Below are positions 1 to 8,102 of a stretch of DNA of 64,000 nt, in pieces. Within the stretch, counting starts at the first letter, position 1. Every line of letters starts with the position of its first letter. This stretch comes from Bacteroides sp. (GTDB taxonomy: Bacteria > Bacteroidota > Bacteroidia > Bacteroidales > Bacteroidaceae): contig SUXX01000002.1 in the NCBI GenBank assembly GCA_015060735.1, positions 62,001 to 126,000 of the forward strand, given 5' to 3'. Position numbers and translations under genes: made by a program. The notes under the pieces were generated by a model. That model made no database searches. It was not told the DNA's origin and saw only the letters and a program-made list of their open reading frames with translations.

Positions 1-5
1 ATTTT

Positions 6-560
6 GTGGATGCTTGTAAAGAAATCAACCACATTATAAATTCTGATATTCTTTCTTTTCTCAACAATCCATTACCCATTTTACTTGAATTGTTGAATAA
101 TGGTTGTAAGGATGTAAGTCTTTACAGAAAATTAGGTGAAGTGTACAGAAAGAAATCCCAATTTAAGGATGCCTACCATTATTATTTGATTGCTGCAAAT
201 ATGGACGATATGCTTGCACAATTTGAACTTGCTGAATTATATTCCAATCCAAAATCCAGCTTCTACAACTTGAATGAAGCCGTTAAATGGCACCAAAAAG
301 CGGCAATTTCAGGCTGTCAGGAATCTATGTTTTGGTTGGGAAAGTTCTACTATGAGCCTGAAAATGCTTGTAGGGATGTGTTTAAATCCATTCAATATTT
401 GGAGAGTTTAGATAATGGATATGACTTCTTGGACGGTCCATATATGGCCGAGCATTGTATGATGCAGACTTCCATAATGTTGGAATATCTTTACAGAGAA
501 ATTGGAAATCTTGAAAAGTCAGACTATTATCAGAAAATCAATGAAGCAATATTTGATTGA
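6..560 (+). CDS. TPR/Sel1-like repeat protein, 5' end probably outside the window
   Basis: The reading frame is open to the window edge and the first possible start inside is a GTG at base 6, so the true start may lie upstream. The 184 residues visible contain helical repeats of the TPR/Sel1 type (KDAYHYYLIAANMDD, LNEAVKWHQKAAISGCQES, FWLGKFYYEPE). Such repeats serve protein-protein contacts; in Bacteroidales they are common next to polymorphic toxins and immunity genes, but no toxin is visible here. It overlaps the next gene by about 20 bases, which suggests one transcript. No signal peptide is visible. The specific role is unknown. Confidence 0.6.
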   Translation: MDACKEINHIINSDILSFLNNPLPILLELLNNGCKDVSLYRKLGEVYRKKSQFKDAYHYYLIAANMDDMLAQFELAELYSNPKSSFYNLNEAVKWHQKAAISGCQESMFWLGKFYYEPENACRDVFKSIQYLESLDNGYDFLDGPYMAEHCMMQTSIMLEYLYREIGNLEKSDYYQKINEAIFD

Positions 561-897
561 CAAAATAACCATTCTATACCCTACATGTTATGAAGATATC
601 AAACATTTAGGATTAGGGGATATAGTAAAGGAGTTCATTTTAGATGATGAACAAATAGACTATTTTGAATATGCGAATACCCTGTTTGTATGTAATGGAA
701 ATTTGCCACCCAATAACGAACATTCTATTTTGTGTATCTACAAAGCCTGTTTTGGCGGTATATATTGCTTTACAAAAAATAGAAATTTGATAGGATTGGA
801 ACATGCTTGCAATGAAATCGAATATTACGGACACTTTAACCTTTATCCATATATAGAAGAAATATCTAACCCCTTAAATGCTTGGGTTGATGAATGA
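541..897 (+). CDS. Small hypothetical protein, possibly immunity-like
   Basis: The ORF track starts at 502, but the internal ATG at 541 is the better start because it leaves only a 20-base overlap with the upstream gene. The product is 118 residues, acidic, without signal peptide or membrane segment, and has motifs such as LNAWVDE at the end. I do not recognise the family. Its size, acidity and position behind a Sel1-like gene resemble an immunity protein of a contact-dependent toxin system, but this is inference from context only. Confidence 0.5.
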   Translation: MKQYLIDKITILYPTCYEDIKHLGLGDIVKEFILDDEQIDYFEYANTLFVCNGNLPPNNEHSILCIYKACFGGIYCFTKNRNLIGLEHACNEIEYYGHFNLYPYIEEISNPLNAWVDE

Positions 898-938
898 CGT
901 TCTATGTCCATTTTTATTTACTTATAAAACTATTATAA

Positions 939-1223
939 ATGAAAAATCCTGAAAATGAATTAGATGAGGATATTTTGTTCCCACAACCATTCAAAAAAAA
1001 CTTGCTGTTTGTTCGCGATAATTATGTCAATTTGTGGCAAGACTTATTGGATGGGGAAAACAATCCTAAATCCCAAAAATCTGAATTGATAAAGGTTACT
1101 TATATGGATTTGGAAAGCGGCCAAGAAAAGAAGAAATCTATGAGCCGTCAAGAACTGAAAGAATCAGGCTTTGATTGGGTAGATGATAGACAAGATATTG
1201 ATTCCTGTATTGTATTTGAATAA
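939..1223 (+). CDS. Small acidic hypothetical protein
   Basis: An ORF of 94 residues starting MKNPENELDEDI. It is acidic and rich in D/E and K, with no membrane segment and no motif I recognise. It follows the previous gene by 41 bases on the same strand and is closed by an inverted repeat that begins in its stop codon, which supports a real transcription unit. Function unknown. Confidence 0.5.
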   Translation: MKNPENELDEDILFPQPFKKNLLFVRDNYVNLWQDLLDGENNPKSQKSELIKVTYMDLESGQEKKKSMSRQELKESGFDWVDDRQDIDSCIVFE

Positions 1224-1251
1224 TGGGAGAGTTTTTGTAGGCTCTCCCATT
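1222..1251. terminator. Hairpin between convergent genes
   Basis: A perfect 10-base inverted repeat (AATGGGAGAG and its complement) with a 10-base loop lies between the convergent genes ending at 1223 and 1259. There is no long T-run on either side, so it is a plausible but not classical bidirectional terminator. Confidence 0.5.
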
Positions 1252-1258
1252 ATAAATG

Positions 1259-1687
1259 TTAAAATAATTCCGTTGGTAGTGATTCTGCATATTCGTTGTC
1301 AATAATGCTTCTTACCTCACCTTTAATGCGTGCAATTATTCTGTTAATCAAGGTATCAGTCGTGTCGTTTTTATTAAACTTAAATCCAATATTAGCCATT
1401 CTTTTTTCACCATTAACAAACAACAATTCCAACTTTAAATTGCCTCTTTTTAAAAGACCTTTTCCCTTATACCCATTTTTAAATTTATAATGATGTAAAA
1501 TTTCAGGCTTTTGTTCCTGATTTCTCTTCCCTGCTTTTTTAACGTGTTCTTTTTGCTTGTCTTGAATTGTACAACGTTTTTTTTGTATTATACATTCAAT
1601 ATCGGAGTCTGGATGTTTTTGTTTTGCAACATCCATAAAACTGTACAAATCCAAAACATCTTCAAATTCTACTATCGTTTTTTTCAT
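1259..1687 (-). CDS. Basic hypothetical protein
   Basis: A 142-residue lysine-rich protein (MKKTIVEFEDVLDLYSF...). The central part (KKRCTIQDKQKEHVKKAGK) is strongly basic and the C-terminal half looks like a small alpha/beta fold. There is no signal peptide or membrane segment, and I do not recognise a family. It is convergent with the small acidic gene and shares the hairpin at 1222-1251. Its base composition matches the AT-rich accessory block. Confidence 0.5.
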   Translation of the reverse strand: MKKTIVEFEDVLDLYSFMDVAKQKHPDSDIECIIQKKRCTIQDKQKEHVKKAGKRNQEQKPEILHHYKFKNGYKGKGLLKRGNLKLELLFVNGEKRMANIGFKFNKNDTTDTLINRIIARIKGEVRSIIDNEYAESLPTELF

Positions 1688-1903
1688 TTTATCAAATACT
1701 TGCCTATACAGTATCAGGTTCTAATTAAAGACATATTTGACCTCTAAGTTATGAAAAATAATCAGTATAATAAATGTTCACTTTTATAATTTGTGAATAT
1801 TTTAGTCTTTCTTAGTACATAACAAATTGATATTGAATCGCTTATACATCCCCTTTAATACTTCCTTATTTTAATGCCAAAAAGAAATATTCATATTTGT
1901 TCT

Positions 1904-2048
1904 TCTCTGATTATAAATGAATAAATAACGTGGCTCTCTGACAATAAAAAAATCATAAAAAATCTCTGATTTTAAGGTGTACAGCAGTACACCTTTTTTA
2001 GTCATTTCATTTTAGGAAGAATATAATATTAAATAATTTAATCAGAGA
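1904..2048 (+). repeat. Iteron-like TCTCTGA repeats with an inverted copy at the start site
   Basis: Direct copies lie at 1904-1913 (TCTCTGATTA), 1935-1941 (TCTCTGA) and 1963-1971 (TCTCTGATT), spaced 31 and 28 bases, roughly three helical turns. The complement AATCAGAGA occupies 2040-2048, just before the ATG at 2054. The direct copies could be binding sites for the replication protein (iterons). Each could also base-pair in the mRNA with the start region and hide it. Confidence 0.5.
1974..1999 (+). terminator. Leader hairpin with T-run, possible attenuator
   Basis: A perfect 9-base stem (AAGGTGTAC and its complement) with loop AGCA is followed by a run of T. It has intrinsic-terminator form but lies about 55 bases upstream of the primase-like gene and in its direction, so it may act as an attenuator. 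There is no gene immediately upstream that would need it. Confidence 0.5.
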
Positions 2049-2053
2049 AAATT

Positions 2054-3607
2054 ATGAATATTTTATTAAGCCGAGAAAGAATAGGAAATATTTTAGTATG
2101 TCACACTAAAAAAGGGTTTTCATCTAAACCTAAACAGAATGGATTTTACGGGAAAGTTTTAGTCGAAGAAGTTTCCTTTCCCAAATTCATTCAACTTATA
2201 AAGAACGGTCATTCTTTTAAGCAAGTTCCCGACATAGACTCCTTACAAAATAATGTAAGAGAAATAACAGAGAATGGGAAGAATCCAAGAATCAACGCAA
2301 ACAATATCAGAAAAGGAAACATTACCATGAACATTCTTCAAAGAAGATTGGTCATGCAATATTGTCAATTCCAAACCATCTTCTTTGATATTGATGAATG
2401 CAAAATTAACCACGAAGAATTAATCAAGAAACTTTCACTAAAGCCTAACCTCATATATGAGACTTTTTCATATACAGAAACAAATCGTAGATACAGACTT
2501 GTCTATATTTTGGATGCACCAATCAATACAGGTTTCTACAAATCGGTTTATTTGGCATTCAAAGAACAAATAAAAGATATTGTAGAAGATGATAAATGTG
2601 CAGAAAATCCAACACAGACTATTTTCGGAACTAACAACAATGTTTATGAGATTAATGATTTCTATTATCACATCAACACTTCCAACCTCAATTCCATTTA
2701 TTATGGGGATGTTGTTTTGAAGCAATACACGCCAAGTATAGTTGAAGAAAACTTCTACAATTATTGCATGACACATCCAATTCCCGAAATTGTAGAAAAA
2801 TATTCGACCAATAACAGAATTTACCATGAATGTATTGTTGACTGGAATTTCAACCAACACGATGTTATCAAACAAGACTTTGAATATAAGTGTATAGATG
2901 TAGAGTTTGAAACTCCCAACAATATAAACGACAAGTTTTGTATAAGCAATAAAGGTCTTTTAGCCTTACCTCATTTTGTCGGTAACAGAAAAAAACTTGT
3001 CGTCAATGACGGACGTAAAAGATATATTGAAAGGATTGCTCATTTATTGTTGTTGATGAATAAGGATCTTGTCATTGAAGACCTGATATATAATGTCCTT
3101 AAATGGTGCCAACAACATATATCATTCAATAAAAACAGGAATGAACACCTTTTAAACAACAAGATTATTGTAGAGAAATGCATATCCTGTTTCGACAATT
3201 TCAAGAACAATACAAGTAAGGATTATCTGAATTATTTGAAGATGTTAAGTGAGGAATATGTTTCGACAAAAAAGAAAGCAGTAAATCCTTACTATCAAGG
3301 ACTCCATTACAAGGACAACACTTTCTTTTATTGGAGACATTTCCAACATATTGATTTTGAAAAGTCTATTTCTTTATCTGAACTTGAAACAGAACTTTCC
3401 ACTATTAAAGTTCAAAGAAGAAAGTCTGAAAAATATAGAAGAGATAAAGGAAAAAAGAGAAATATATATAGTGGTTCTCGAAAAAATGAAATTATAGAAA
3501 TGGTTTTGAAAGGTCATTCCAACAAAGAAATTTCATTGAAATTTAATGTCAGTTCACAATATGTTTCCAAAATAAAGAATGAACTACATATCACCAAACA
3601 GAATTGA
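2054..3607 (+). CDS. Primase/replication-initiator-like protein with C-terminal HTH
   Basis: A 517-residue protein. Around residue 110 it has IFFDIDE, which resembles the DxD metal-binding motif I of archaeo-eukaryotic primases. About 30 residues later SYTETNRRYRLVYIL resembles the second primase motif region. A helical segment near 340-400 (RKRYIERIAHLLLLMNKD...) looks like a primase C-terminal (PriCT) domain. The C-terminus (NEIIEMVLKGHSNKEISLKF) is a recombinase-type helix-turn-helix followed by a basic tail. Together these suggest a plasmid- or phage-type replication protein that binds its own origin repeats upstream. No integrase, mobilisation or partition gene accompanies it in the window. 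The domain assignment is by eye and needs a profile search. Confidence 0.5.
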   Translation: MNILLSRERIGNILVCHTKKGFSSKPKQNGFYGKVLVEEVSFPKFIQLIKNGHSFKQVPDIDSLQNNVREITENGKNPRINANNIRKGNITMNILQRRLVMQYCQFQTIFFDIDECKINHEELIKKLSLKPNLIYETFSYTETNRRYRLVYILDAPINTGFYKSVYLAFKEQIKDIVEDDKCAENPTQTIFGTNNNVYEINDFYYHINTSNLNSIYYGDVVLKQYTPSIVEENFYNYCMTHPIPEIVEKYSTNNRIYHECIVDWNFNQHDVIKQDFEYKCIDVEFETPNNINDKFCISNKGLLALPHFVGNRKKLVVNDGRKRYIERIAHLLLLMNKDLVIEDLIYNVLKWCQQHISFNKNRNEHLLNNKIIVEKCISCFDNFKNNTSKDYLNYLKMLSEEYVSTKKKAVNPYYQGLHYKDNTFFYWRHFQHIDFEKSISLSELETELSTIKVQRRKSEKYRRDKGKKRNIYSGSRKNEIIEMVLKGHSNKEISLKFNVSSQYVSKIKNELHITKQN

Positions 3608-3710
3608 AGTAATAGTTTTAAAAATTTATAATTCAACTAACTACAACAATAATAAGCAACTTAATTCAGTTACATTTTATTGTAATAACACCTCTTTTCT
3701 TGACAATTAA

Positions 3711-3738
3711 AAAAAGGAACTTTTTAAAGTTCCTTTTT
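3711..3738. terminator. Bidirectional terminator between primase-like gene and small ORF
   Basis: A 13-base inverted repeat (AAAAAGGAACTTT and its complement) with a 2-base centre and T-runs on both strands lies about 100 bases after the primase-like gene. It overlaps the stop codon of the convergent small ORF. Confidence 0.75.
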
Positions 3739-4098
3739 GTTTAGAGTTAAAGTCAAATCTTGATAAAGATGTAGTTTTTTGTCTTCGTTAAAAAAGGAAT
3801 ACTTTTCGACTTTTTTAATGAATTTGAGGGCCTCGTTTTTAGTGTTTACAGAATAAAGATGTTTGTATTTTATATTGAATGGTTGATTTAATGTGATTGG
3901 ATAATTACGTCTTTTAGTGTTGAGACGAATTTTTTCGACAATAATAATGGTTAAATTATTGTTGATGTAAGTGTGAAAGACTTTATTTGGCTTTTTTTCA
4001 GGCAAGTCTTCAAGTTGTTCGCGAGTTGGGATGAATTTGTAGTAATCTACGATAAATTTTTCGTCAACATGTTGGTAAAGATTTTTCTTGTCTTCCAT
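3724..4098 (-). CDS. Glycine-free small protein, paralog A
   Basis: A 124-residue, Lys/Asn/Tyr-rich soluble protein with no glycine, no tryptophan and one alanine. Residues about 45-120 align with the neighbouring ORF at 4248-4628: both share the pattern TI.I..KI..N.K, then F..KY..L.S.NTKN, then SFF...K.LH.Y. The two genes are therefore tandem paralogs. The coding strand is poor in G, though less so than in paralog B. The stop codon lies in the terminator stem at 3711-3738. Two hairpins lie in its leader. I do not recognise the family. Confidence 0.55.
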   Translation of the reverse strand: MEDKKNLYQHVDEKFIVDYYKFIPTREQLEDLPEKKPNKVFHTYINNNLTIIIVEKIRLNTKRRNYPITLNQPFNIKYKHLYSVNTKNEALKFIKKVEKYSFFNEDKKLHLYQDLTLTLNKKEL

Positions 4099-4134
4099 AT
4101 TTTTTTTGTATTAAAATTGAATAATTGTGAGTTT

Positions 4135-4187
4135 GGAAAACCAACCATGTTTTCCCTAACTCTACTCCCTATATTGGGGAGTAGAGT
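4135..4187 (-). other. Two tandem hairpins in the leader of paralog A
   Basis: GGAAAAC / GTTTTCC (4135-4141 and 4149-4155) and ACTCTACTCCC / GGGAGTAGAGT (4159-4169 and 4177-4187, perfect 11-base stem, 7-base loop) lie between the shared box at 4207-4221 and the start codon at 4098. They would be transcribed as 5' leader of paralog A. A structured leader or a small RNA are both possible. Confidence 0.5.
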
Positions 4188-4206
4188 CTTTGATTATAAA
4201 TCTATA

Positions 4207-4221
4207 CTTAAAGAATGTTAA
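4207..4221 (-). promoter_or_regulatory. Box shared by the upstream regions of both paralogs (copy 1)
   Basis: The 15-mer CTTAAAGAATGTTAA occurs here and again at 4714-4728, each time roughly 90-110 bases upstream of one of the two paralogous small ORFs. Conservation of the position argues for a promoter or regulator site, or for a duplication that included it. The orientation relative to the genes is the same. Confidence 0.45.
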
Positions 4222-4247
4222 ATGTGGGCTTTGAAATTTAATGGTGT

Positions 4248-4628
4248 TTATTTTAGTTTTATGTTATTGATGTTGTATATGTGAAGTTGTTTTTTTGAGT
4301 CGAAAAAAGAAATTTTGTTTTCTTTTTTAAGATAAATGAGATTATTGTTTTTAGTGTTTTGTGATATGAGTCTTTGGTATTTAAATTTGAATATAGGATT
4401 AGGTGTAGTTGGTAAATGTTTTTTGTTTGGTTTGATTTTAGTAATAATGTAAATAGTAAAATTTTTAGTGAAAATATTAGGTCGTTTTTGGGATTGAAGT
4501 TTAAAGTAAAAGTCGTAGTAAGTATAAGTAAATGTTTTTAATGGAGTTAAAATTGAATAATTGATAATGAAATGGTTGGTTACTTCTTCAACTTTCTGAA
4601 TGTCAAAATACTTTTTCATATAAAACAA
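4248..4628 (-). CDS. Glycine- and alanine-free small protein, paralog B, on a C-depleted strand
   Basis: A 126-residue ORF paralogous to the gene at 3724-4098. It encodes no glycine, alanine or tryptophan and only a few E, D and V. By hand count, bases 4230-4582 of the plus strand contain about 74 G but only 5 C, so the coding strand has almost no G. The frame stays open and the similarity to paralog A is preserved, which argues for a kept gene rather than noise. Some asymmetric mutation (C to T on the plus strand) or strong G-avoidance has acted here. The product could still be non-functional. Confidence 0.45.
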   Translation of the reverse strand: MFYMKKYFDIQKVEEVTNHFIINYSILTPLKTFTYTYYDFYFKLQSQKRPNIFTKNFTIYIITKIKPNKKHLPTTPNPIFKFKYQRLISQNTKNNNLIYLKKENKISFFDSKKQLHIYNINNIKLK

Positions 4629-5128
4629 TTTTTAAAATTAATGATGTGAGGGATTTTCCCCCACCAAGCAAAGCGTTGTAGCAAAATGGATATGGTTTGA
4701 TTAGATTTTGTATCTTAAAGAATGTTAATTCGCGGTAGTAATGAGAAGTTTTGAGAGAATGAATCATTTTAAGCCTTTCTAAGCAAGGCTAATTCTGCCA
4801 TTGTAATTTATGGATTGAGGTGAAAATAGTTGAATAGAGAGCATAATAATATGCTTAGAAACGATAAAAGGTGGTACTTTTTACAGAAAGTACCACCTTA
4901 TTATTAGGGATGTTAAAACCTGTTTATAGGTTTGGGGTAGGGTTTAAAAATTTATAAGTGAGAGTCTAATTTTTTAAAACGCCTTGATGCGTGAGCTCGA
5001 TTTATTTATTGTTGTGTCGTGGCAGATTTTGATGATGGTAACAAATAAGGCACTATACATAATCTTGTGTAAATGTAGAATACGGGATTCAGAAATGAGT
5101 CTGGTATGGCGAATTCAACATGTTATTG
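4629..5128. other. Gene-free junction between accessory block and chromosome backbone
   Basis: About 500 bases without a supported gene. It contains the second copy of the box CTTAAAGAATGTTAA (4714-4728), a 13-base hairpin (4868-4899) and the 14-mer CGTGGCAGATTTTG (5018-5031), which recurs at 37062-37075. Base composition changes from very AT-rich to ordinary across it. I see no attachment site or integrase. Confidence 0.5.
4868..4899 (-). terminator. Hairpin downstream of the TPR/HTH regulator gene
   Basis: A perfect 13-base stem (AAGGTGGTACTTT and its complement) with a 6-base loop. Read on the minus strand it is followed by TTTT, so it could end the transcript of the regulator gene whose stop codon lies 230 bases upstream. 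It could instead be part of an unrecognised element. Confidence 0.5.
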
Positions 5129-6688
5129 CTATATTAAATTTAAAAAATCATCCAAAGTAGTATCTTCTCCAATACCCATTTTTTCTTTCAGACGAAGTTT
5201 CCGACGACTGACAGAGTTCTTGCTAATGCAATAAATATCCGACAAGCTCTGCAAAGAAACATGAATCCGAACCAAACAACAGAAATTGATTTCTTTGTCC
5301 GTTAAATCAGGAAAGGCTTTCTTCAGTTTACGGGTAAAATCAGCATATCCACTATCCAACATCAACCGTATCTCTGCCCAATCCGATTCGGATAAACGAA
5401 TGGGTTGCTCTTTTTCCGAAGTAGAAAGCTTCTCAAACACATGCATCCGCTTGAATAGTTCCTCACGCATCCGGGCATCCTTCTCCCTCATCAATGCTTC
5501 CCTTTCACGAAGTAAGCTCAATTCCTCTTGTTGTTTCAGAACAACATTTTCCTGTATCAAACGTTTACGTTCATTCACCCTTCTCTGGTGAATGTAATAG
5601 AACACAAAGCCACTTATCAGCACCAATACAAATAATGTCAATCCCAAAATAAGAATGATATGATTCTGACGCTCTACCTTCAGTTCATTCAGTTGGTTTC
5701 TAATCTTCAAGGCCTCGAAATCGTGAGTTTTTTTCTCGTTATTCAAAGAGAAAAAGATATCATTCCACACTCGTTGAGCATTGTGATACATACGGAAAGT
5801 CTCCCCATCGGAATGACGAGTCTTGGTTATTCCCCCCATCCGTTCGTAAGCCAGTGATGCGATGTAGTCATTGCCAGTTTCCGTGGCTATCCGATAGGAC
5901 TTCATCGCCGAATCAGGTTCATGCATCGCCGACCAATAATCGCCCTTTACCAAATGGTAATAAGGTACATCCGAACGGTTCATCCGCTGTCTAACTTCCA
6001 TCAAATATTCCGTTGCCTTGCGAACATCCTTTACATCGACAAGCATATTCAAGACCAAGCGATTCAAATAAAAGAGATTCTGAGTCGTATCCAGTTCCAT
6101 TGATTGGAGATAACAAACGATAGCCGAATCTGCCTGCCCATTCATATGATGGAGGATAGCCTGCTGCTCATAAGCATATCGGAGTTCCCATAGGTGAAGT
6201 TGCATCGCCGCCTCAATATAATGGAAAGCAGAATCAATTTCTCCCATCATCTTCTTGGCATGAAGTTTGTAGTTATACCATTTTGAAGAATCGCTCCGAG
6301 TCAACAGATAATGTTTCAAGTCATGAGCCAAAGAATCAACCTTCTGCCATTCGCTCAACTTATTGTAGTAATAATGTAACTCTATTTGCCGGCACCGAAA
6401 AGCCCGTTCATGTCCTATCGGATAACGTCGCTTCATGATACTGACAAAGGAATCTACTTGCTGCTTCCCGAGCGACATCAGATAGTTGTTCGATGCCATC
6501 ATGCGAAAATACTGATAGTCGATGCTTTCATCCGAAGTGAGCGATGCCGAATCTACCGACAACAGATAGTATTGCATACTGTCATAATCCACTCCCCACA
6601 AGGCCTCCACCTTGTCGAGATAGTATCGGTTGCCTCGACATCCCATCAAAAGCATACATACCAAGAATAAATACAACAGTTTTCGCAT
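5129..6688 (-). CDS. Lipoprotein-type TPR regulator with one membrane segment and C-terminal HTH
   Basis: A 519-residue protein. A lipoprotein signal (LFLVCMLLMGC) comes first, followed by about 300 residues of TPR-like helices, then one membrane segment near 340-365 (IILILGLTLFVLVLISGFVF). A coiled coil rich in R/E/K follows, and the C-terminal 80 residues end in a LuxR-like helix-turn-helix (LTDKEINFCCLVRI, YCISKNSVSRRKLRLKEKMG). This build is known in Bacteroidales for membrane-bound regulators that sense in the periplasm and bind DNA in the cytoplasm. It follows a beta-propeller lipoprotein gene by 32 bases and probably shares its transcript. Confidence 0.75.
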   Translation of the reverse strand: MRKLLYLFLVCMLLMGCRGNRYYLDKVEALWGVDYDSMQYYLLSVDSASLTSDESIDYQYFRMMASNNYLMSLGKQQVDSFVSIMKRRYPIGHERAFRCRQIELHYYYNKLSEWQKVDSLAHDLKHYLLTRSDSSKWYNYKLHAKKMMGEIDSAFHYIEAAMQLHLWELRYAYEQQAILHHMNGQADSAIVCYLQSMELDTTQNLFYLNRLVLNMLVDVKDVRKATEYLMEVRQRMNRSDVPYYHLVKGDYWSAMHEPDSAMKSYRIATETGNDYIASLAYERMGGITKTRHSDGETFRMYHNAQRVWNDIFFSLNNEKKTHDFEALKIRNQLNELKVERQNHIILILGLTLFVLVLISGFVFYYIHQRRVNERKRLIQENVVLKQQEELSLLREREALMREKDARMREELFKRMHVFEKLSTSEKEQPIRLSESDWAEIRLMLDSGYADFTRKLKKAFPDLTDKEINFCCLVRIHVSLQSLSDIYCISKNSVSRRKLRLKEKMGIGEDTTLDDFLNLI

Positions 6689-6720
6689 ATGGCTACAAAC
6701 TTACGATGTTTCTGTTGTAT

Positions 6721-7971
6721 TTACAAACCTCTTTTCAACTTTCCTATAAGAATATAATTGTTATCGTTCTCGCCAATGGTCCCTAAAAGAGATTTCATCT
6801 GCTCTTGCCTGTCGGCATCCAATTTATTCAATCCTTTTTCCAATCGTTCCATTAAAATAGCCGGTTCGATGTTAAGCGTATAATACCCGTTACTAAACTG
6901 AAAAGGCATGTATTGTATCGGAGCATTATCCAGATAGTCATTATTCACACGAAAGAAAGTTCCTTTTCGGGTTTCTTTATCCACCATAAAGAATGATTCT
7001 CCTTCCGTTTGATACGTATTGTCACCCACTTGTACAGGATTAGTCAATCCGACGACATAATGCCCAGGGAATTCATGATAATCATGTAGGGTAATATCCC
7101 TTTGTCCGAAATCTAACGTAAACTTCGGAAGAAGCTTACCACTTTCCATATTCAGATGATATAACGTATCTTTCCGCAATTCAAAAAACGTAAAAAGAGA
7201 AGCATCCAACGCATCCGAAGGAGTTTTAGAAGAATAAATTTCATTGCTGAAATCTGGCTTCACTCCCAAGTGGTTCATTGGTACTTCGTGAAGAAAGTTT
7301 CCTTCCATATCCTGTACCCATGCCACCACTGGCAGATAATTGAATGGAAGCAATATCACTGCCATCCGATTCTTTGCGGCATCTACTTTGAACTTTCCTT
7401 TGGGTACAATCAACTTCTCGTACTTCTTGTTCAACGGAATGTCCGAGAGATATTCTCCCCTCAAATTATATACAAGAATAGACTTGGCATTCCAAGGTAG
7501 AAGATAAATACGTTCCGCCTGTTCGTCTATCTGCATGTCATATACCATGGTATATTCACCCGGGCCTTGACCGATGCTTCCCACATTACCCACATACGAA
7601 CCGTCGCGTCGGAAAAGTTTACACGGCACATTCCCCGACCTGCCCACAAGGATATAATTATCGGATACAAGTACCGAACCTTGTCCTACCAAAGCCTCAT
7701 CCCTTGTGTCCAGCTTCACAACCTCGAAATCTTCCACCCAATAGCTCAACGGAAGATCAAGAGTGTCTTTAAGTAATCCCAGTTCGCATACAGTTACTTC
7801 CTGACCGTCCACTTCCACCGAATGTGCTACTACCGGCAATTCATCCACCATTGAATAGGTTATGAACTTGGCTTCTTTCTGCTTACGTTCATCGCCATGT
7901 GATTGCTTTCCTCCCGAACAGGCAGCCAATGCTATCGCCATCACTACCCAACCTGCTTGCTTCATGTTCAT
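6721..7971 (-). CDS. Six-bladed beta-propeller lipoprotein
   Basis: The track starts at 8016, but the codons at 7971 or 7965 begin a clean lipoprotein signal (MKQAGWVVMAIALAACSGG). The mature part has repeated beta strands of the Bacteroidales six-bladed propeller type (BF3164/DUF5128-like): GQGPGEYTMVYDMQID, NLRGEYLSDIPLNKK, DTLYHL. Such lipoproteins are frequent beside TPR/HTH regulators. The partner here is the regulator 32 bases downstream, so a sensor pair is possible. The ligand is unknown. Confidence 0.75.
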   Translation of the reverse strand: MNMKQAGWVVMAIALAACSGGKQSHGDERKQKEAKFITYSMVDELPVVAHSVEVDGQEVTVCELGLLKDTLDLPLSYWVEDFEVVKLDTRDEALVGQGSVLVSDNYILVGRSGNVPCKLFRRDGSYVGNVGSIGQGPGEYTMVYDMQIDEQAERIYLLPWNAKSILVYNLRGEYLSDIPLNKKYEKLIVPKGKFKVDAAKNRMAVILLPFNYLPVVAWVQDMEGNFLHEVPMNHLGVKPDFSNEIYSSKTPSDALDASLFTFFELRKDTLYHLNMESGKLLPKFTLDFGQRDITLHDYHEFPGHYVVGLTNPVQVGDNTYQTEGESFFMVDKETRKGTFFRVNNDYLDNAPIQYMPFQFSNGYYTLNIEPAILMERLEKGLNKLDADRQEQMKSLLGTIGENDNNYILIGKLKRGL

Positions 7972-8102
7972 TTTTTGTTTCTTTCTATATATATTCTCTT
8001 GTTCTTCAGCATCCATAAGTTAATCATAAGTTATAATTAACTTTCCATTGCTTATGTTTACATGTTTTCTTCAGTATTCAACACACTTTTATTCCTGGAT
8101 TC

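Larger units (their letters stand above)
1688..2053. other. Intergenic control region of the primase-like gene
   Basis: This is 366 bases without a convincing gene. It holds three direct copies of TCTCTGA, an inverted copy touching the start codon of the downstream gene, and a hairpin followed by a T-run. The rest is AT-rich and shows nothing else I can name. Confidence 0.6.

Noticed and set aside
1904-2048. Possible CRISPR-like array
   Set aside because: Units are only 7-10 bases and spacers are AT-rich leader sequence; no cas genes.
2054-3607. Reverse transcriptase (retron or DGR) reading of the 517-residue protein
   Set aside because: No YxDD box and no template/variable repeat pair found; the DxD and PriCT-like parts fit a primase better.
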